From: Methyloceanibacter caenitepidi
Lineage (GTDB): Bacteria; Pseudomonadota; Alphaproteobacteria; Rhizobiales; Methyloligellaceae
DNA length: 64,000 bases
Assembly (NCBI RefSeq): GCF_000828475.1
Contig: NZ_AP014648.1
Location: 186,001 to 250,000 of the forward strand
Direction of reading: 5' to 3'
Shown piece after piece: positions 9,101 to 17,544 of the stretch. Both the position numbers and the translations under genes were made by a program. Positions within the stretch are counted from its first letter, which is position 1, and the number at the start of each line of letters is the position of its first letter. The notes below the pieces were generated by a model. The model was not told the origin of the DNA, did no database searches, and worked only from the letters and a program-made list of their open reading frames with translations.

Positions 9101-10642
9101 TCAGCCCGTCCACCGGTACAGCCAGGTCTCGCTGACGACCGCGCCGTGATGCTCCAACGCGAGCCGAAGCTCGCTCAGGTCGACCCCGCTTGTGTCCAGC
9201 TCGAAGCTCGCCCGATAGCCGCCCGTGGCACGGTTCGGGTATCCGACGACGTTGGCGACCTCGCCGGCGCTCGCCCAAACGCTCGGCTCGATCTCGTCCG
9301 GGAAATAGTCCGCGCCCTTGCGGCCGCCCGGCGTCTCCACGTCCAGCGGCGCCTCGAAGTCCACGACGAAGAGCTGCCGGCTGCGATCCAGCGTCAGTCC
9401 GCCATTGGTTTCCTTCACGCGCGCAAGACCACTCTCGGTCAGGGGGCGTCCCCAACGCAAGGCGTAGGCGTAGTGCATCGGCGCACCGGGCTTGAGCACG
9501 CGGGAGGGCCGCCAGAAGGCGACGATGTTGTCGTTGAACTCCCTGTCGGACGGGATCTCGACGAGCTCCACGACGCCCTCGCCCCAACCCTCGCGCGGCA
9601 CGACCCAAATGCTCGGCCGCAGCTCGTACTTTGCTTCGAGATCCTTGAAATCGGTGTAGCGCACCGAGCGCTGTTGCAGGCCGAAGCCCTTTACATCGTT
9701 GGCCGCGAACGCGCTCATCTGGAGCGACGTAGGATTTGCGAGGGGCCGCACGACCCAGTTGCCGCCAGCCTCGGCAATTGTAAGCGTGTCGGAATCATGA
9801 ACCGCGTCGCGATAGTCCGGAAAGCGCGGCTTCTCCATCGAGCCGAACAGATACATGCTGGTAAGCGGCGCAAGACCCAAATGGCCGATCTCCGCGCGGG
9901 CGAACAGCGTCGCATCCACGTCCATCAGGGTCGAGTGACCAGGCATGATCTGAAAGGTGAACGCGCCGGTGACGCGCGGGCTGTCCAGCAAGGCGTGCAC
10001 CGTTGCGATACGCGCACCGACTGCCGGCCGCTCGACCCAAAACGCACGAAAGATGGGGAACTCTTCCCCTTCCGGCTCTCCGGTATCGATCGCCAGCCCG
10101 CGGGCGGACACGCCATAGACCTGCCCCTCGCCAACCGAACGGAAATAGCTCCCGCCCTGGAAGACGGCGATCTCATCCAAATAGCCAGGGGTGTTGATCG
10201 GATAGCGCAGGCGAATACCGCTGAAGAGGCGCGCGCCGGGCTCATGCGGCAGCTCATTCTTCCCGAATGCAAATAGAGAGGGATCGTAACGCACTGCCGC
10301 TTCGACACCGTTCTCGACGAGATGAACGTCGACCGGCGTGTCGTAGATGAACCCGCTATGCAGGAGCTCGAGCACAAAGCCGCGTTTGTCGCCCGACCAG
10401 ATCGCATGGCCCGGCCGAAATTGAATGTCACGGTACTGATCATATCCGAGCGCGCGAAAGGGATCCCCGACCTTCTGCGGCGGTTCGTAAGGCCGTGCGG
10501 CGAGTGTCTCGGCGCGCGCAACAATCTCATCGCGATTGAACGACCGGCTACGTTCCTCGGCCCAAGCCGGGTCGGCAACGCGCGGCGCAATCGCGCTCAA
10601 CGCACTTCCTCCGCCAGCAACCAGAAACTCGCGACGGTTCAT
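9101..10642 (-). CDS. opgG: Periplasmic glucan biosynthesis protein OpgG/OpgD family, Tat-exported
   Basis: The N-terminus (MNRREFLVAGG) carries the twin-arginine signature RREFL followed by a short hydrophobic stretch and an alanine-rich cleavage region, so the protein is sent folded to the periplasm. This resembles OpgD more than Sec-exported OpgG. Residues 40-513 match the MdoG family: YDQYRDIQFRPGHAIW, GSYFRSVGEGQVYGVSARGLAIDTG, and the C-terminal immunoglobulin-like part. The family is needed for backbone synthesis and branching of periplasmic glucans. It is upstream of and nearly abutting opgH. A short frame ends in an ATGA overlap at its start but is weakly supported. The gene name OpgG versus OpgD is uncertain. 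Confidence 0.9.
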   Translation of the reverse strand: MNRREFLVAGGGSALSAIAPRVADPAWAEERSRSFNRDEIVARAETLAARPYEPPQKVGDPFRALGYDQYRDIQFRPGHAIWSGDKRGFVLELLHSGFIYDTPVDVHLVENGVEAAVRYDPSLFAFGKNELPHEPGARLFSGIRLRYPINTPGYLDEIAVFQGGSYFRSVGEGQVYGVSARGLAIDTGEPEGEEFPIFRAFWVERPAVGARIATVHALLDSPRVTGAFTFQIMPGHSTLMDVDATLFARAEIGHLGLAPLTSMYLFGSMEKPRFPDYRDAVHDSDTLTIAEAGGNWVVRPLANPTSLQMSAFAANDVKGFGLQQRSVRYTDFKDLEAKYELRPSIWVVPREGWGEGVVELVEIPSDREFNDNIVAFWRPSRVLKPGAPMHYAYALRWGRPLTESGLARVKETNGGLTLDRSRQLFVVDFEAPLDVETPGGRKGADYFPDEIEPSVWASAGEVANVVGYPNRATGGYRASFELDTSGVDLSELRLALEHHGAVVSETWLYRWTG

Positions 10643-11299
10643 CCCGACCCTTCGGATGAAAATTCCAAACCGGAGACCAACGTAAGTTTGGCGTGCTGTG
10701 TTCCGACTTCAGAACCGCTTTCTGAATTGAGTCGCAGGCAAAACGTCGCAGCGACGGCGATTGCCGTCTGCTTAAGCAGTCTCATAGGGGGAATGCGCAA
10801 GGCGCGGGCGGATGGCGCGTAATTGCACTGAGGTCCGCGGGAAGCCTGGCGGGCGGCGCGGCGCGGCACCGCCATCGCTACGCGCTAGAGAGCGCGATGC
10901 CGGCCGACGGGAACGCCGATGATGAGATCCGCGCTTGCGGACTCGACAGTCGTCACTTCGGGCACCGGGACAGTCGACAAGCGATTGTCGAGTTGCATGC
11001 CGAGCCAAATCAGGGCGATCGCACCTGTCAGGCCGAACAGCTCCACCAGCTGGTGACGCCGGGCCAGGGTCCGGAAGCAGATCGGACGCTGCCGCCTCAA
11101 GAAGCGCTTGCGTCCGTAGAAGGGTGTCATCAGGTTGAGCATCATCGTATGCTGATCATTGGTGCCGTTGGAGGCCTGCGAGCGATGGTGCAGGTCTAAC
11201 CGGGGGACCCCAAAAGAACCGTTCACGACGTCGCCGATTCTCCGATTTGCACGGGGAACCTGCGAACAAGGTGAGCAAACTGTTGACGGTGGAAACGCC
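10643..11299. other. Intergenic stretch between divergent opgG and metallophosphoesterase genes
   Basis: About 660 bases separate the divergent starts. The only coding candidate is a small membrane-protein frame at 10885-11145 on the minus strand (listed separately). The 240 bases next to opgG hold no clear promoter pair or terminator, only a weak minus-strand frame ending at the opgG start. Divergent promoters must lie here, but none was identified with confidence. Confidence 0.5.
10885..11145 (-). CDS. Possible small membrane protein (86 aa)
   Basis: This frame from ATG 11145 encodes a very basic N-terminus (about 12 Arg/Lys in the first 30 residues), one good transmembrane helix (ELFGLTGAIALIWLGMQL, about 36-53), and a short polar C-terminus. 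Basic-in, one-helix topology is typical of small inner-membrane proteins. No Shine-Dalgarno sequence is evident at any of its ATGs and no family was recognised, so it could be spurious. It lies on the same strand as opgGH, upstream of opgG. Confidence 0.35.
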   Translation of the reverse strand: MMLNLMTPFYGRKRFLRRQRPICFRTLARRHQLVELFGLTGAIALIWLGMQLDNRLSTVPVPEVTTVESASADLIIGVPVGRHRAL

Positions 11300-12106
11300 A
11301 TGCGCCTGCTCCTGGTCTCCGACCTGCACTATTCGCTGCCGCTGTTCGACTGGGTCGTCGGGGTCGCGGGCGATTTCGACGTCGTGGTCATGGCAGGCGA
11401 CCATCTCGACCTCGCTTCGCTGGTGGACGGCCGCGCGCAGGCCACCGTGGTCCGGAAGTACTTCGATCGCATTCGCACCAAGACGAAGCTTCTCATCTGC
11501 TCGGGCAATCACGACCTCGATTCGAAAAACGAGGCCGGCGAATGGACGGCGCGCTGGCTGACGGGGCGCCGCAAGGACGGCGTTCTGTCGGATGGCGAGA
11601 CGACCCGTATCGGCGACATCCTGTTCACGGCCTGCCCTTGGTGGGACGGTCCGGTGTCACAGGCCGAGATCGGCCGGCAGTTCGAGAAGGCCGCCAAGGA
11701 CCGCGAGGGGCGTTGGATTTGGATCTACCATGCGCCGCCGTCGAAATCGCCGATCGCCTGGAGCGGTCAACGCTATTTCGGAGACGACGCGCTACTGCGC
11801 TGGATTGAGGAGTACCAGCCGGACATCGTCATGTGCGGCCACGTGCACGAAGCGCCTTATGTGGCGGATGGATCATGGGTGGATCGCGTCGGCGCGACCT
11901 GGGTCTTCAACACGGGTCACTATCTGGGGGCCCCGCCCGCCCACGTCATCATGGACACCGACGAACAAGAAGCGATCTGGTTCTCGGCGGCGGGAACCCA
12001 GCATGTCCGCCTGACGGAAGATTTGGCGCGCCCGGTGCCGAACCTTCGCGCCCTCCCCGATTGGCTTAAAGACGGGGATCCGATTCCCGCTCCGGACCAG
12101 GGCTGA
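11300..12106 (+). CDS. Metallophosphoesterase (calcineurin-like, class III phosphodiesterase type)
   Basis: The chosen ATG at 11300 follows GGTGGAAA and gives 268 residues that start directly with the metal-binding strand MRLLLVSDLHYS. The dimetal motifs follow in order: SDLH, AGDHLDL, SGNHDLD, YHAPP and CGHVHEAP, the usual D-x-H / GD / GNHD / H / GHxH set. The enzyme therefore hydrolyses a phosphodiester or phosphomonoester in the cytoplasm; there is no signal peptide. The substrate cannot be read from sequence. Its last 41 bases overlap the convergent cyclic-nucleotide-binding gene, so antisense overlap of the two mRNAs is expected. Confidence 0.85.
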   Translation: MRLLLVSDLHYSLPLFDWVVGVAGDFDVVVMAGDHLDLASLVDGRAQATVVRKYFDRIRTKTKLLICSGNHDLDSKNEAGEWTARWLTGRRKDGVLSDGETTRIGDILFTACPWWDGPVSQAEIGRQFEKAAKDREGRWIWIYHAPPSKSPIAWSGQRYFGDDALLRWIEEYQPDIVMCGHVHEAPYVADGSWVDRVGATWVFNTGHYLGAPPAHVIMDTDEQEAIWFSAAGTQHVRLTEDLARPVPNLRALPDWLKDGDPIPAPDQG

Positions 12107-12551
12107 ACTCTCTTTCGTGCGTGTGCATCAGCGTGTCGAGCACCTCGCCGACCATGCCGAGATGGTCCGCGCGATCTTCGAACTGTTGCTTGATGTCCGC
12201 CAAATAACAGGTTGCGGAGTTCAACCGGCTTGCGAGGAGCCGCGCCACGTGAAACGCAATCTCGGGGCGCGACCGCAGGAAGCTCGCGGCATCGTCGAAC
12301 ACGAAAAGGGTGCAAGGCGTCATGGTGCGGACGGTCGCCGTGTGGGGCCGCTGCAACAGCACCGACATTTCGCCGAACAGGGCGCCCGGTTCGTCCACGA
12401 CCGCCACTTGCGTCTCGCCGCGCAGGACCTCGACCTCACCGTCCTTCAAGACGTAAAGATGTCCCGACGTCGTGCCCTCCGTCAGCAACACCTCGCCCGC
12501 CGGAACTTCGGCAAGCGGTGTACCCTGACAGACTTCGAGGAGCGATTGCAT
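12066..12551 (-). CDS. Cyclic nucleotide-binding domain protein (CRP/CAP-type sensor domain alone)
   Basis: Residues 12-105 form one cNMP-binding beta-roll: PAGEVLLTEG, GHLYVLKDGEVEVLRG and the phosphate-binding cassette FGEMSVLLQRPHTATVR. The family's phosphate-binding arginine is in the expected place near the end of the cassette. The C-terminal 50 residues are helical and contain no DNA-binding helix-turn-helix, so this is a sensor or adaptor rather than a CRP-like regulator. It is a 161-residue single-domain protein. It is convergent with the phosphodiesterase-like gene and overlaps it by 41 bases. If that enzyme acted on cyclic nucleotides the pair would make sense, but nothing in the sequence proves it. 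Confidence 0.82.
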   Translation of the reverse strand: MQSLLEVCQGTPLAEVPAGEVLLTEGTTSGHLYVLKDGEVEVLRGETQVAVVDEPGALFGEMSVLLQRPHTATVRTMTPCTLFVFDDAASFLRSRPEIAFHVARLLASRLNSATCYLADIKQQFEDRADHLGMVGEVLDTLMHTHEREFSPGPERESDPRL

Positions 12552-12616
12552 GACGTTGAGCCTAGCGCGCGGCCAACGTTTGTCAAACAGCGGCCTGGGG
12601 GCAATGCGTCACACGT

Positions 12617-14986
12617 CTATTGCCCGGAGAGCCAATTGTTGAGGAGCTGCTTCCCGATATCCTCGGGCTTCAGCTTCTTTTTCTTGGTGTTGTCCTGGGC
12701 CTGATTTTGGGTCTGGGTCTCGGGCTGAGCCGTGCGGTTCGTCGTCGGCGCCGTGCCCGTCGCCGCGCCGGTTTTTGGCTGCTGCGCAGGTTTAGGCTGT
12801 TGCGCGGCTTTGGGTTGTTGCACAGCATTGGGTTGCGGCGCGACGTTGCCGCCGCCGATTAGTCCACCAATGCCTTCGATCAGCTTGTTCTTGTCGATCT
12901 TGCCGTCCTTGACGACGCCGTCCAGCGCGCCGGCGGCGCCACCCAGCCCGCCCGGCAGATTCTTCAGGTCCTTGCCGAACTGCTTGTAGCGCGCAATTGC
13001 CTCGGCGGGGTTCTCCAGAATGCCTTTGATGTCAGGATAGATCTTCGGGTTCGCCCAAGGCCCGACGATCATGACCGGCACGCCGAGACCGGCCATCTCC
13101 TGCTGGCGCCCCTGGCCCTCAAGCGAGGCCACGAGCTGCGGATCGACGCGAAGCTTCAGCGACTGCTGGGGAAGGTTGACCGTGCCGCCGCCATTCACCG
13201 TCACGAGCGGTCCGACGAGGTGGATGTCCTTCGTTTGGGCCACACCGTTCTTGATCTGAAAGCTCGCCCCGAGCGATGCGAAATCCGTCTTCTCGGCCGC
13301 ACCGCCCTGCCAGCCGTTGATCGCGCCCTGTCCCAGGTTGCGGATCATCTTGGCGACATTGACGCCACGAATAGCGCCGTTCTTGAACTCAACGCTTGCC
13401 TTACCGCCGAGCGAGCCGACCATCGCCCGCTGACTGGTACCGGCCGTCCCGACATTGAGTGACACGGTCCCCTTACCCTCGATGGAGTCGAGGCCCGCGG
13501 CATCGTTGAGGAACGTGCGACCGTCGAAATTCTTCAAGGACGCGTTCACACGCTGCGTGGGCCGCTTGCCGCTGGCATCGATGACCACGGTTGCATTGCC
13601 CGCGCCGCCATAGAGCCCGAATTGCGCCAGCTTCGCGTCGAGCTTACCGCCATTGAGTGTGACCTGGAGGGAGACGGGCGCGATCTTGACGTCGTCGTAA
13701 ATAAGTTGCTCCGCACGCAGATTAACTTTGCCGTTGACCGATCTCAGGATCGAAAAGTCGATCTTGTCGTTGCTCCAACCGCTGCCGCCTGCGCGCTTGG
13801 CCCCGCCGCCTTCTTTCTTCGCGCCGCCGGAATTCGAGCTTTTGGATTTTTTCGGCGATGACTTCTTGCTCCCTGTCATCGCGTTGATGTCGATCGTCTT
13901 TGCGCCGAATGCGGCCACTACATAAGGCACCTTGTTCGCGAGACTGGCCTGAACCTGGCCGGCGAGAACCGTGCCGCGCACATTCGCCCGCAACGGGTTG
14001 ATGGTGATAATTTTGTCCTTGTAGTGCACGGTGCCGGCGAAGGTATCGCGTCCCATCGTCCCGGTGAGCTGACTGAGCGTCGCCGCGCCGTCCTTGTAGA
14101 GGGCCGAGCCCGACAGTGTCTTGTCACCGGACTTGGCGCTGAACTGAGGCAGCGTCAGCGTCTCGTCCTTGTAGGATGCGGTGCCGCTCAAGCTCACCGG
14201 ATCGTCGAGCGTGCCGGGCAGGCTCGCCTTGATGCGTACGGGCACCGTGGCGCCGCCGAGGAACGGCCCGAAGTTTCCGATCGCGGCGCCGAGCGTCATC
14301 GCCTTGCCATCCACCACGGCGGACGTATCGAGGTTCATCGGCTCGTCGTATCCAGGCAGCGAAGCCGTGAGGTTGAGCTTCGCGATCTTGGTCCCGGGCT
14401 TTCCACCGGACGACGGCAAGGTCACAGTGCCGTTCTTGATGACGAGCTTGTCGAGAGAAATCGATTTCAGTTGCTCGGCGAACGCGGCCATGCCCGACTG
14501 CCCGTCCTGAGCCGCGGGCGATGCTGGAGCGGCGGGAGCATATGGCGCAGCCGGCGTGGCTGGCGCCGCGCCCGGTTGTGCGGCGGGTGGAGCTGGTTGG
14601 GGAGGCTGTGCCGGCGCTGGCGCCGACGCCGTCGTCTGCGGCACGGCGACAACCGGATTGACCAGGGTCACCTCGCGCACGCGAACGTTCCCCTGCAGAA
14701 GTCCGGTCCACAAGAGATCGAACCGGACCTCCTGTGCCTTCGCGAACTCCTTGTCGCCGCCGGCGGTCGGCTGCGCGATCCCGACATCTTCGGCCACGAG
14801 GGCGAGAGAAGGAAACACGGTGATATCCAACGGGCCGCTCACCCGAAGCCGGTAGCCGGTCATCTGCTCGACCCGCGCGAACAGCTCGTTCCGCACATCG
14901 TCCGCGGAGATGAACATCGGGGCGACGAAAATCAGGCCCGCGATCAAGACCACGATAGCCGTCAGGATTGAGAAGATGAGCCGCAC
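12617..14986 (-). CDS. AsmA family protein
   Basis: This 789-residue protein has the AsmA layout. An N-terminal membrane helix (about 4-26) is followed by the conserved opening DDVRNELFARVEQMTGYRLR. A long beta-rich repeating groove domain follows, interrupted by a Pro/Ala/Gln linker (about 125-165), and the AsmA-2 C-terminal block (FDGRTFLNDAAG, GGKASVEFKNGAIRGVNVAKM) ends it. The last 70 residues are Gln/Pro/Thr-rich low complexity. AsmA-like proteins bridge inner and outer membranes and are thought to move phospholipids or assist outer-membrane assembly. It stands as a single gene, 65 bases downstream of the cNMP-binding gene start on the same strand, and divergent from gpmA. Confidence 0.85.
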   Translation of the reverse strand: MRLIFSILTAIVVLIAGLIFVAPMFISADDVRNELFARVEQMTGYRLRVSGPLDITVFPSLALVAEDVGIAQPTAGGDKEFAKAQEVRFDLLWTGLLQGNVRVREVTLVNPVVAVPQTTASAPAPAQPPQPAPPAAQPGAAPATPAAPYAPAAPASPAAQDGQSGMAAFAEQLKSISLDKLVIKNGTVTLPSSGGKPGTKIAKLNLTASLPGYDEPMNLDTSAVVDGKAMTLGAAIGNFGPFLGGATVPVRIKASLPGTLDDPVSLSGTASYKDETLTLPQFSAKSGDKTLSGSALYKDGAATLSQLTGTMGRDTFAGTVHYKDKIITINPLRANVRGTVLAGQVQASLANKVPYVVAAFGAKTIDINAMTGSKKSSPKKSKSSNSGGAKKEGGGAKRAGGSGWSNDKIDFSILRSVNGKVNLRAEQLIYDDVKIAPVSLQVTLNGGKLDAKLAQFGLYGGAGNATVVIDASGKRPTQRVNASLKNFDGRTFLNDAAGLDSIEGKGTVSLNVGTAGTSQRAMVGSLGGKASVEFKNGAIRGVNVAKMIRNLGQGAINGWQGGAAEKTDFASLGASFQIKNGVAQTKDIHLVGPLVTVNGGGTVNLPQQSLKLRVDPQLVASLEGQGRQQEMAGLGVPVMIVGPWANPKIYPDIKGILENPAEAIARYKQFGKDLKNLPGGLGGAAGALDGVVKDGKIDKNKLIEGIGGLIGGGNVAPQPNAVQQPKAAQQPKPAQQPKTGAATGTAPTTNRTAQPETQTQNQAQDNTKKKKLKPEDIGKQLLNNWLSGQ

Positions 14987-15214
14987 AATGCCTCTCCGCA
15001 GGTGTGGTGGGGTTGAAGCCAGTTTACCGCGATTCCTGCCATGTCAGGAAAGGTCGCGAAAACCTGACAAAATACCGCCGTCGAGGAGGAAATTGGCTTT
15101 GAAATACGTGCAAATAACGGCCAGACACAACGGTGGCTGCAAGAATGTCCGCCTTGCCCTTTCGCTTGTGGCCCCATAAACCGTCCCGGCGGAGAATTTG
15201 CAAGGAGGAGCCCA

Positions 15215-15958
15215 ATGCCGCGCCTGATCTTGCTTAGACACGGCCAAAGCGTCTGGAACCGCGATGCTATCTTCACGGGCTGGACGGATGTCGACCTCTG
15301 CGACAACGGCATCGAGGAGGCCCAGCGCGCGGCGGAGCTCCTGAAAGATCATAATATTGAATTTGATCAATGCTTTACCTCGTATCTGCACCGCGCCATC
15401 CATACGCTTTGGATCGTTCTCGAAGCGTTGGACAAGACTTGGCTGCCCGTGGAGCGCAACTGGCGGCTCAACGAACGCCATTACGGTGCGCTTCAAGGGC
15501 GCAAGCGTGACGTGGTCAAGGAAGAGGTCGGCGCCGAGCAGCTACATATCTGGCGCCGGAGCTATGCCGTCCAGCCGCCCGCTCTGACGGAGGACGATCC
15601 GCGCTATCCAGGCAACCAGGCCAAGTACAAGGGCGTGCCGCGGCGGCATCTGCCCCTCACCGAGAGCCTGAAGGATACGGTTTCGCGCGTCTTGCCGTTT
15701 TGGCAGGAACGGGTGGAGCCGCTGCTGATGCAGGGACGCACGCCGCTGATTTCCGCCCATGGCAACAGCCTGCGCGGTCTCATCAAATATCTCGATGGAA
15801 TCTCCGACGAGGACATCCCCAGCCTCGAAGTGCCGACCGGCAAGCCGCTGGTCTACGACCTCGACGATGGTCTGCAGACGGTCCGCAGCTTCTATCTGGA
15901 AGATGGCCAAGAGGCGCACAGCCTGCCAAAGGCCAAGGCGGCACGCTCAACCGCCTAG
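15215..15958 (+). CDS. gpmA: 2,3-bisphosphoglycerate-dependent phosphoglycerate mutase
   Basis: The 247-residue product has the complete signature of dPGM. The phosphohistidine is in LLRHGQSVWN (His9), the second-substrate loop is FTGWTDVDLCDNG, the catalytic glutamate is in ERHYGALQG, and SAHGNSLRGLIKYL supplies the second active-site histidine. Length matches E. coli GpmA (250). It interconverts 3- and 2-phosphoglycerate in glycolysis and gluconeogenesis in the cytoplasm. A strong AAGGAGGAG lies 6 bases before the ATG. It is a single gene, convergent with the small secreted protein at 15982. Confidence 0.95.
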   Translation: MPRLILLRHGQSVWNRDAIFTGWTDVDLCDNGIEEAQRAAELLKDHNIEFDQCFTSYLHRAIHTLWIVLEALDKTWLPVERNWRLNERHYGALQGRKRDVVKEEVGAEQLHIWRRSYAVQPPALTEDDPRYPGNQAKYKGVPRRHLPLTESLKDTVSRVLPFWQERVEPLLMQGRTPLISAHGNSLRGLIKYLDGISDEDIPSLEVPTGKPLVYDLDDGLQTVRSFYLEDGQEAHSLPKAKAARSTA

Positions 15959-15981
15959 CCGGCCAGCCCGGGAGGCGCTTA

Positions 15982-16323
15982 TCACCAAAGGTTCTGCGGC
16001 CCATAGGCCCCGCAAGCGCCCTGCAGCCGGGTGTCGCCGCCCATCGCCTGGCAGATCTCCACCTTCTTGAGGGGGTTGTTGCGCACTTCCGCATCGGAAA
16101 CGCGCCAGCCGTAACTGCGCGCGACCCGTGCGATCTGCCGGTCCCGGCAGATCTGGGTCGAGACCAAACCGGTCTTGTTGACCTGGAAGATTCCCTTGCA
16201 GCGGATTTTCGCCGAAGCGGGGGCGGTGCAGACCGCTATCAGGAGAGCGAAAAGAGCGCTCGCGATCAACGGCGCGGCTGCACGCCACCTAGAGAGGACC
16301 GGCTTCAAGGCTGCATCTGCCAT
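15982..16323 (-). CDS. Small secreted cysteine-containing protein of unknown function
   Basis: GGAGG is placed ideally for the second of two adjacent ATGs, giving a start at 16323. The 113-residue product has a clear signal peptide (hydrophobic core PLIASALFALLIAVCTA, cleavage after APASA). The mature part of about 75 residues has a few cysteines (KIRCKGIF, STQICRDRQ, KVEICQAMGG, QGACGAYG). Four evenly distributed cysteines could form two disulfides in the periplasm. No family was recognised. It lies 45 bases after the hypothetical gene at 16369 on the same strand. Confidence 0.65.
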   Translation of the reverse strand: MADAALKPVLSRWRAAAPLIASALFALLIAVCTAPASAKIRCKGIFQVNKTGLVSTQICRDRQIARVARSYGWRVSDAEVRNNPLKKVEICQAMGGDTRLQGACGAYGPQNLW

Positions 16324-16368
16324 CATCACCTCCGTGGCGCCGCCCCGGGACGAGACAGCCCCGCGCAC

Positions 16369-17073
16369 CTACCACTCGACGGACTGCAACGCCGGGAAGA
16401 AACCATCCTCACGAAAGGCATAAGCCTCCCCGTTCGGCCATACGGCTGCGGGACGTCCGTCCGAAACCAGGGCGCCGTCCTCGAGCCGAAGGCGCGGCAG
16501 CGGGAGGCAGACGAAGCGCTGCCCGACAATCCAGAACGACCCGAGCCCGGCCATCAAGGCGTCCGCGAATGGCATGTAAGCCTCGTTGAGGTCCTCGAGA
16601 CGCTCACTCTCCACACTGGAGTTCGCCACCACGTCACGCATCACCGACGTGACCAACGAGGCTACGTTGTACCCTCGCGTGCCGGCGTCGCCCGAAATCA
16701 AGTTCCGCAGAGCCAGCGCGAATATTTCTAGATGCAGCGCGTCGGCGATCCGCTCGGCCGCATTGGCTTGCGCCCGACGATAGGCCTCCGAGGTCGCAGG
16801 ATCCGCACTGAGTTCCGCCATGGCCTCATCGCGCATGGACTTCGTGGTGTCTGCCCAAAGGCAGGATTCTGAGCTCGAGAAGTCGATTCCGGAAAGCTCG
16901 TCATTGGCCTGTTGCGGCCCCATGGCCCAGGTGAAGGAAACGTCTCGAAAACCGATCAGCCGCGCGTGCCGGCTCACAGCTTCCTCAACCACGATCGGGT
17001 CGAAATACGGCCGCTCCGGATCGATTCCGTTCAGGCGTGAGATAATTTTTTCGACTTCATCCACCACGGCCAT
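16369..17073 (-). CDS. Conserved-looking cytoplasmic protein of unknown function (234 aa)
   Basis: The frame has normal codon use and a globular composition without signal or membrane segments. It opens with a helical MAVVDEVEKIISRLNGI, contains SFTWAMGPQQANDEL and a helical central domain, and ends with a beta-rich piece (RPAAVWPNGEAYAFREDG). The VWPNGEAYAF element faintly recalls the DUF6745-type 'preceded by hypothetical substrate strand' proteins, but this is not secure. It shares direction with the small secreted protein downstream. The function is unknown. Confidence 0.6.
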   Translation of the reverse strand: MAVVDEVEKIISRLNGIDPERPYFDPIVVEEAVSRHARLIGFRDVSFTWAMGPQQANDELSGIDFSSSESCLWADTTKSMRDEAMAELSADPATSEAYRRAQANAAERIADALHLEIFALALRNLISGDAGTRGYNVASLVTSVMRDVVANSSVESERLEDLNEAYMPFADALMAGLGSFWIVGQRFVCLPLPRLRLEDGALVSDGRPAAVWPNGEAYAFREDGFFPALQSVEW

Positions 17074-17544
17074 GTCCTCCCTGCGGGGCGCCCTTCCGCG
17101 CTTTAGCCGGTAACGCCTCTTCTAAAGGTTCTTGTCTGTCTTGGCAGTGCCGCTATGGAGCGCTTTAAGCGCCCGCGTCCCCCTAGCATAGCCTATCGCG
17201 CCCCGTCGCGCGCCCAGATTGCCAAATTCGAACGAAAAATCTAGGCCCCGGCGCGAGCCGGCAATAATGCATTAGCCACAGTCGCTTATACGTAGATGAG
17301 TTCCATACTAGATCGTGCGCGGCAGCCTCGAAACGTAACCTTTGCCATACTATATCGTAGGCGAAATCGGGGCCGGCCGCGCCAGAATGAGGCGGTCCTG
17401 TATCGGGACGAGACGGGGCACTGCCGAAGGGCCTGGAAGACAGCGTTTGCCGTTGCCGAACCGTGGCAGGCGAATTGCAGTGACGGAGCAATGGCCCAAA
17501 CTGGTACGGGTTCGCGCGAGACGGCAAGTGGGCGCCAATAGAGC
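17074..17544. other. Intergenic region upstream of the exopolysaccharide locus
   Basis: About 470 bases lie between divergent genes. An inverted repeat GCGCTT-T-AAGCGC sits at 17160-17172 without a following T-run, so it is more likely a protein site or chance than a terminator. A relatively AT-rich patch with TATA-like steps spans about 17260-17360. No convincing gene is present; short open frames have poor codon use. The promoter for the first glycosyltransferase gene should be here. Confidence 0.45.

Noticed and set aside
7910-10276. Very long plus-strand open frame antisense to opgH/opgG
   Set aside because: Its product is Arg/Pro/His-rich with no motifs; it mirrors the codon bias of the well-supported minus-strand genes.
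10639-10785. Mini reading frame on the minus strand ending in an ATGA overlap with the opgG start (48 residues from ATG 10785)
   Set aside because: No ribosome site is visible before its ATG, its sequence lacks a recognisable domain, and an ATGA coincidence alone is weak evidence. A leader peptide remains conceivable.
17160-17172. Inverted repeat GCGCTT-T-AAGCGC as terminator
   Set aside because: No T-run follows, and it lies between divergent genes where a terminator is not expected; possible operator only.
17296-17541. Short plus-strand open frame before the WecG-type gene
   Set aside because: Composition is unlike a protein (Arg/Gln-rich, no motifs) and no ribosome site precedes it.
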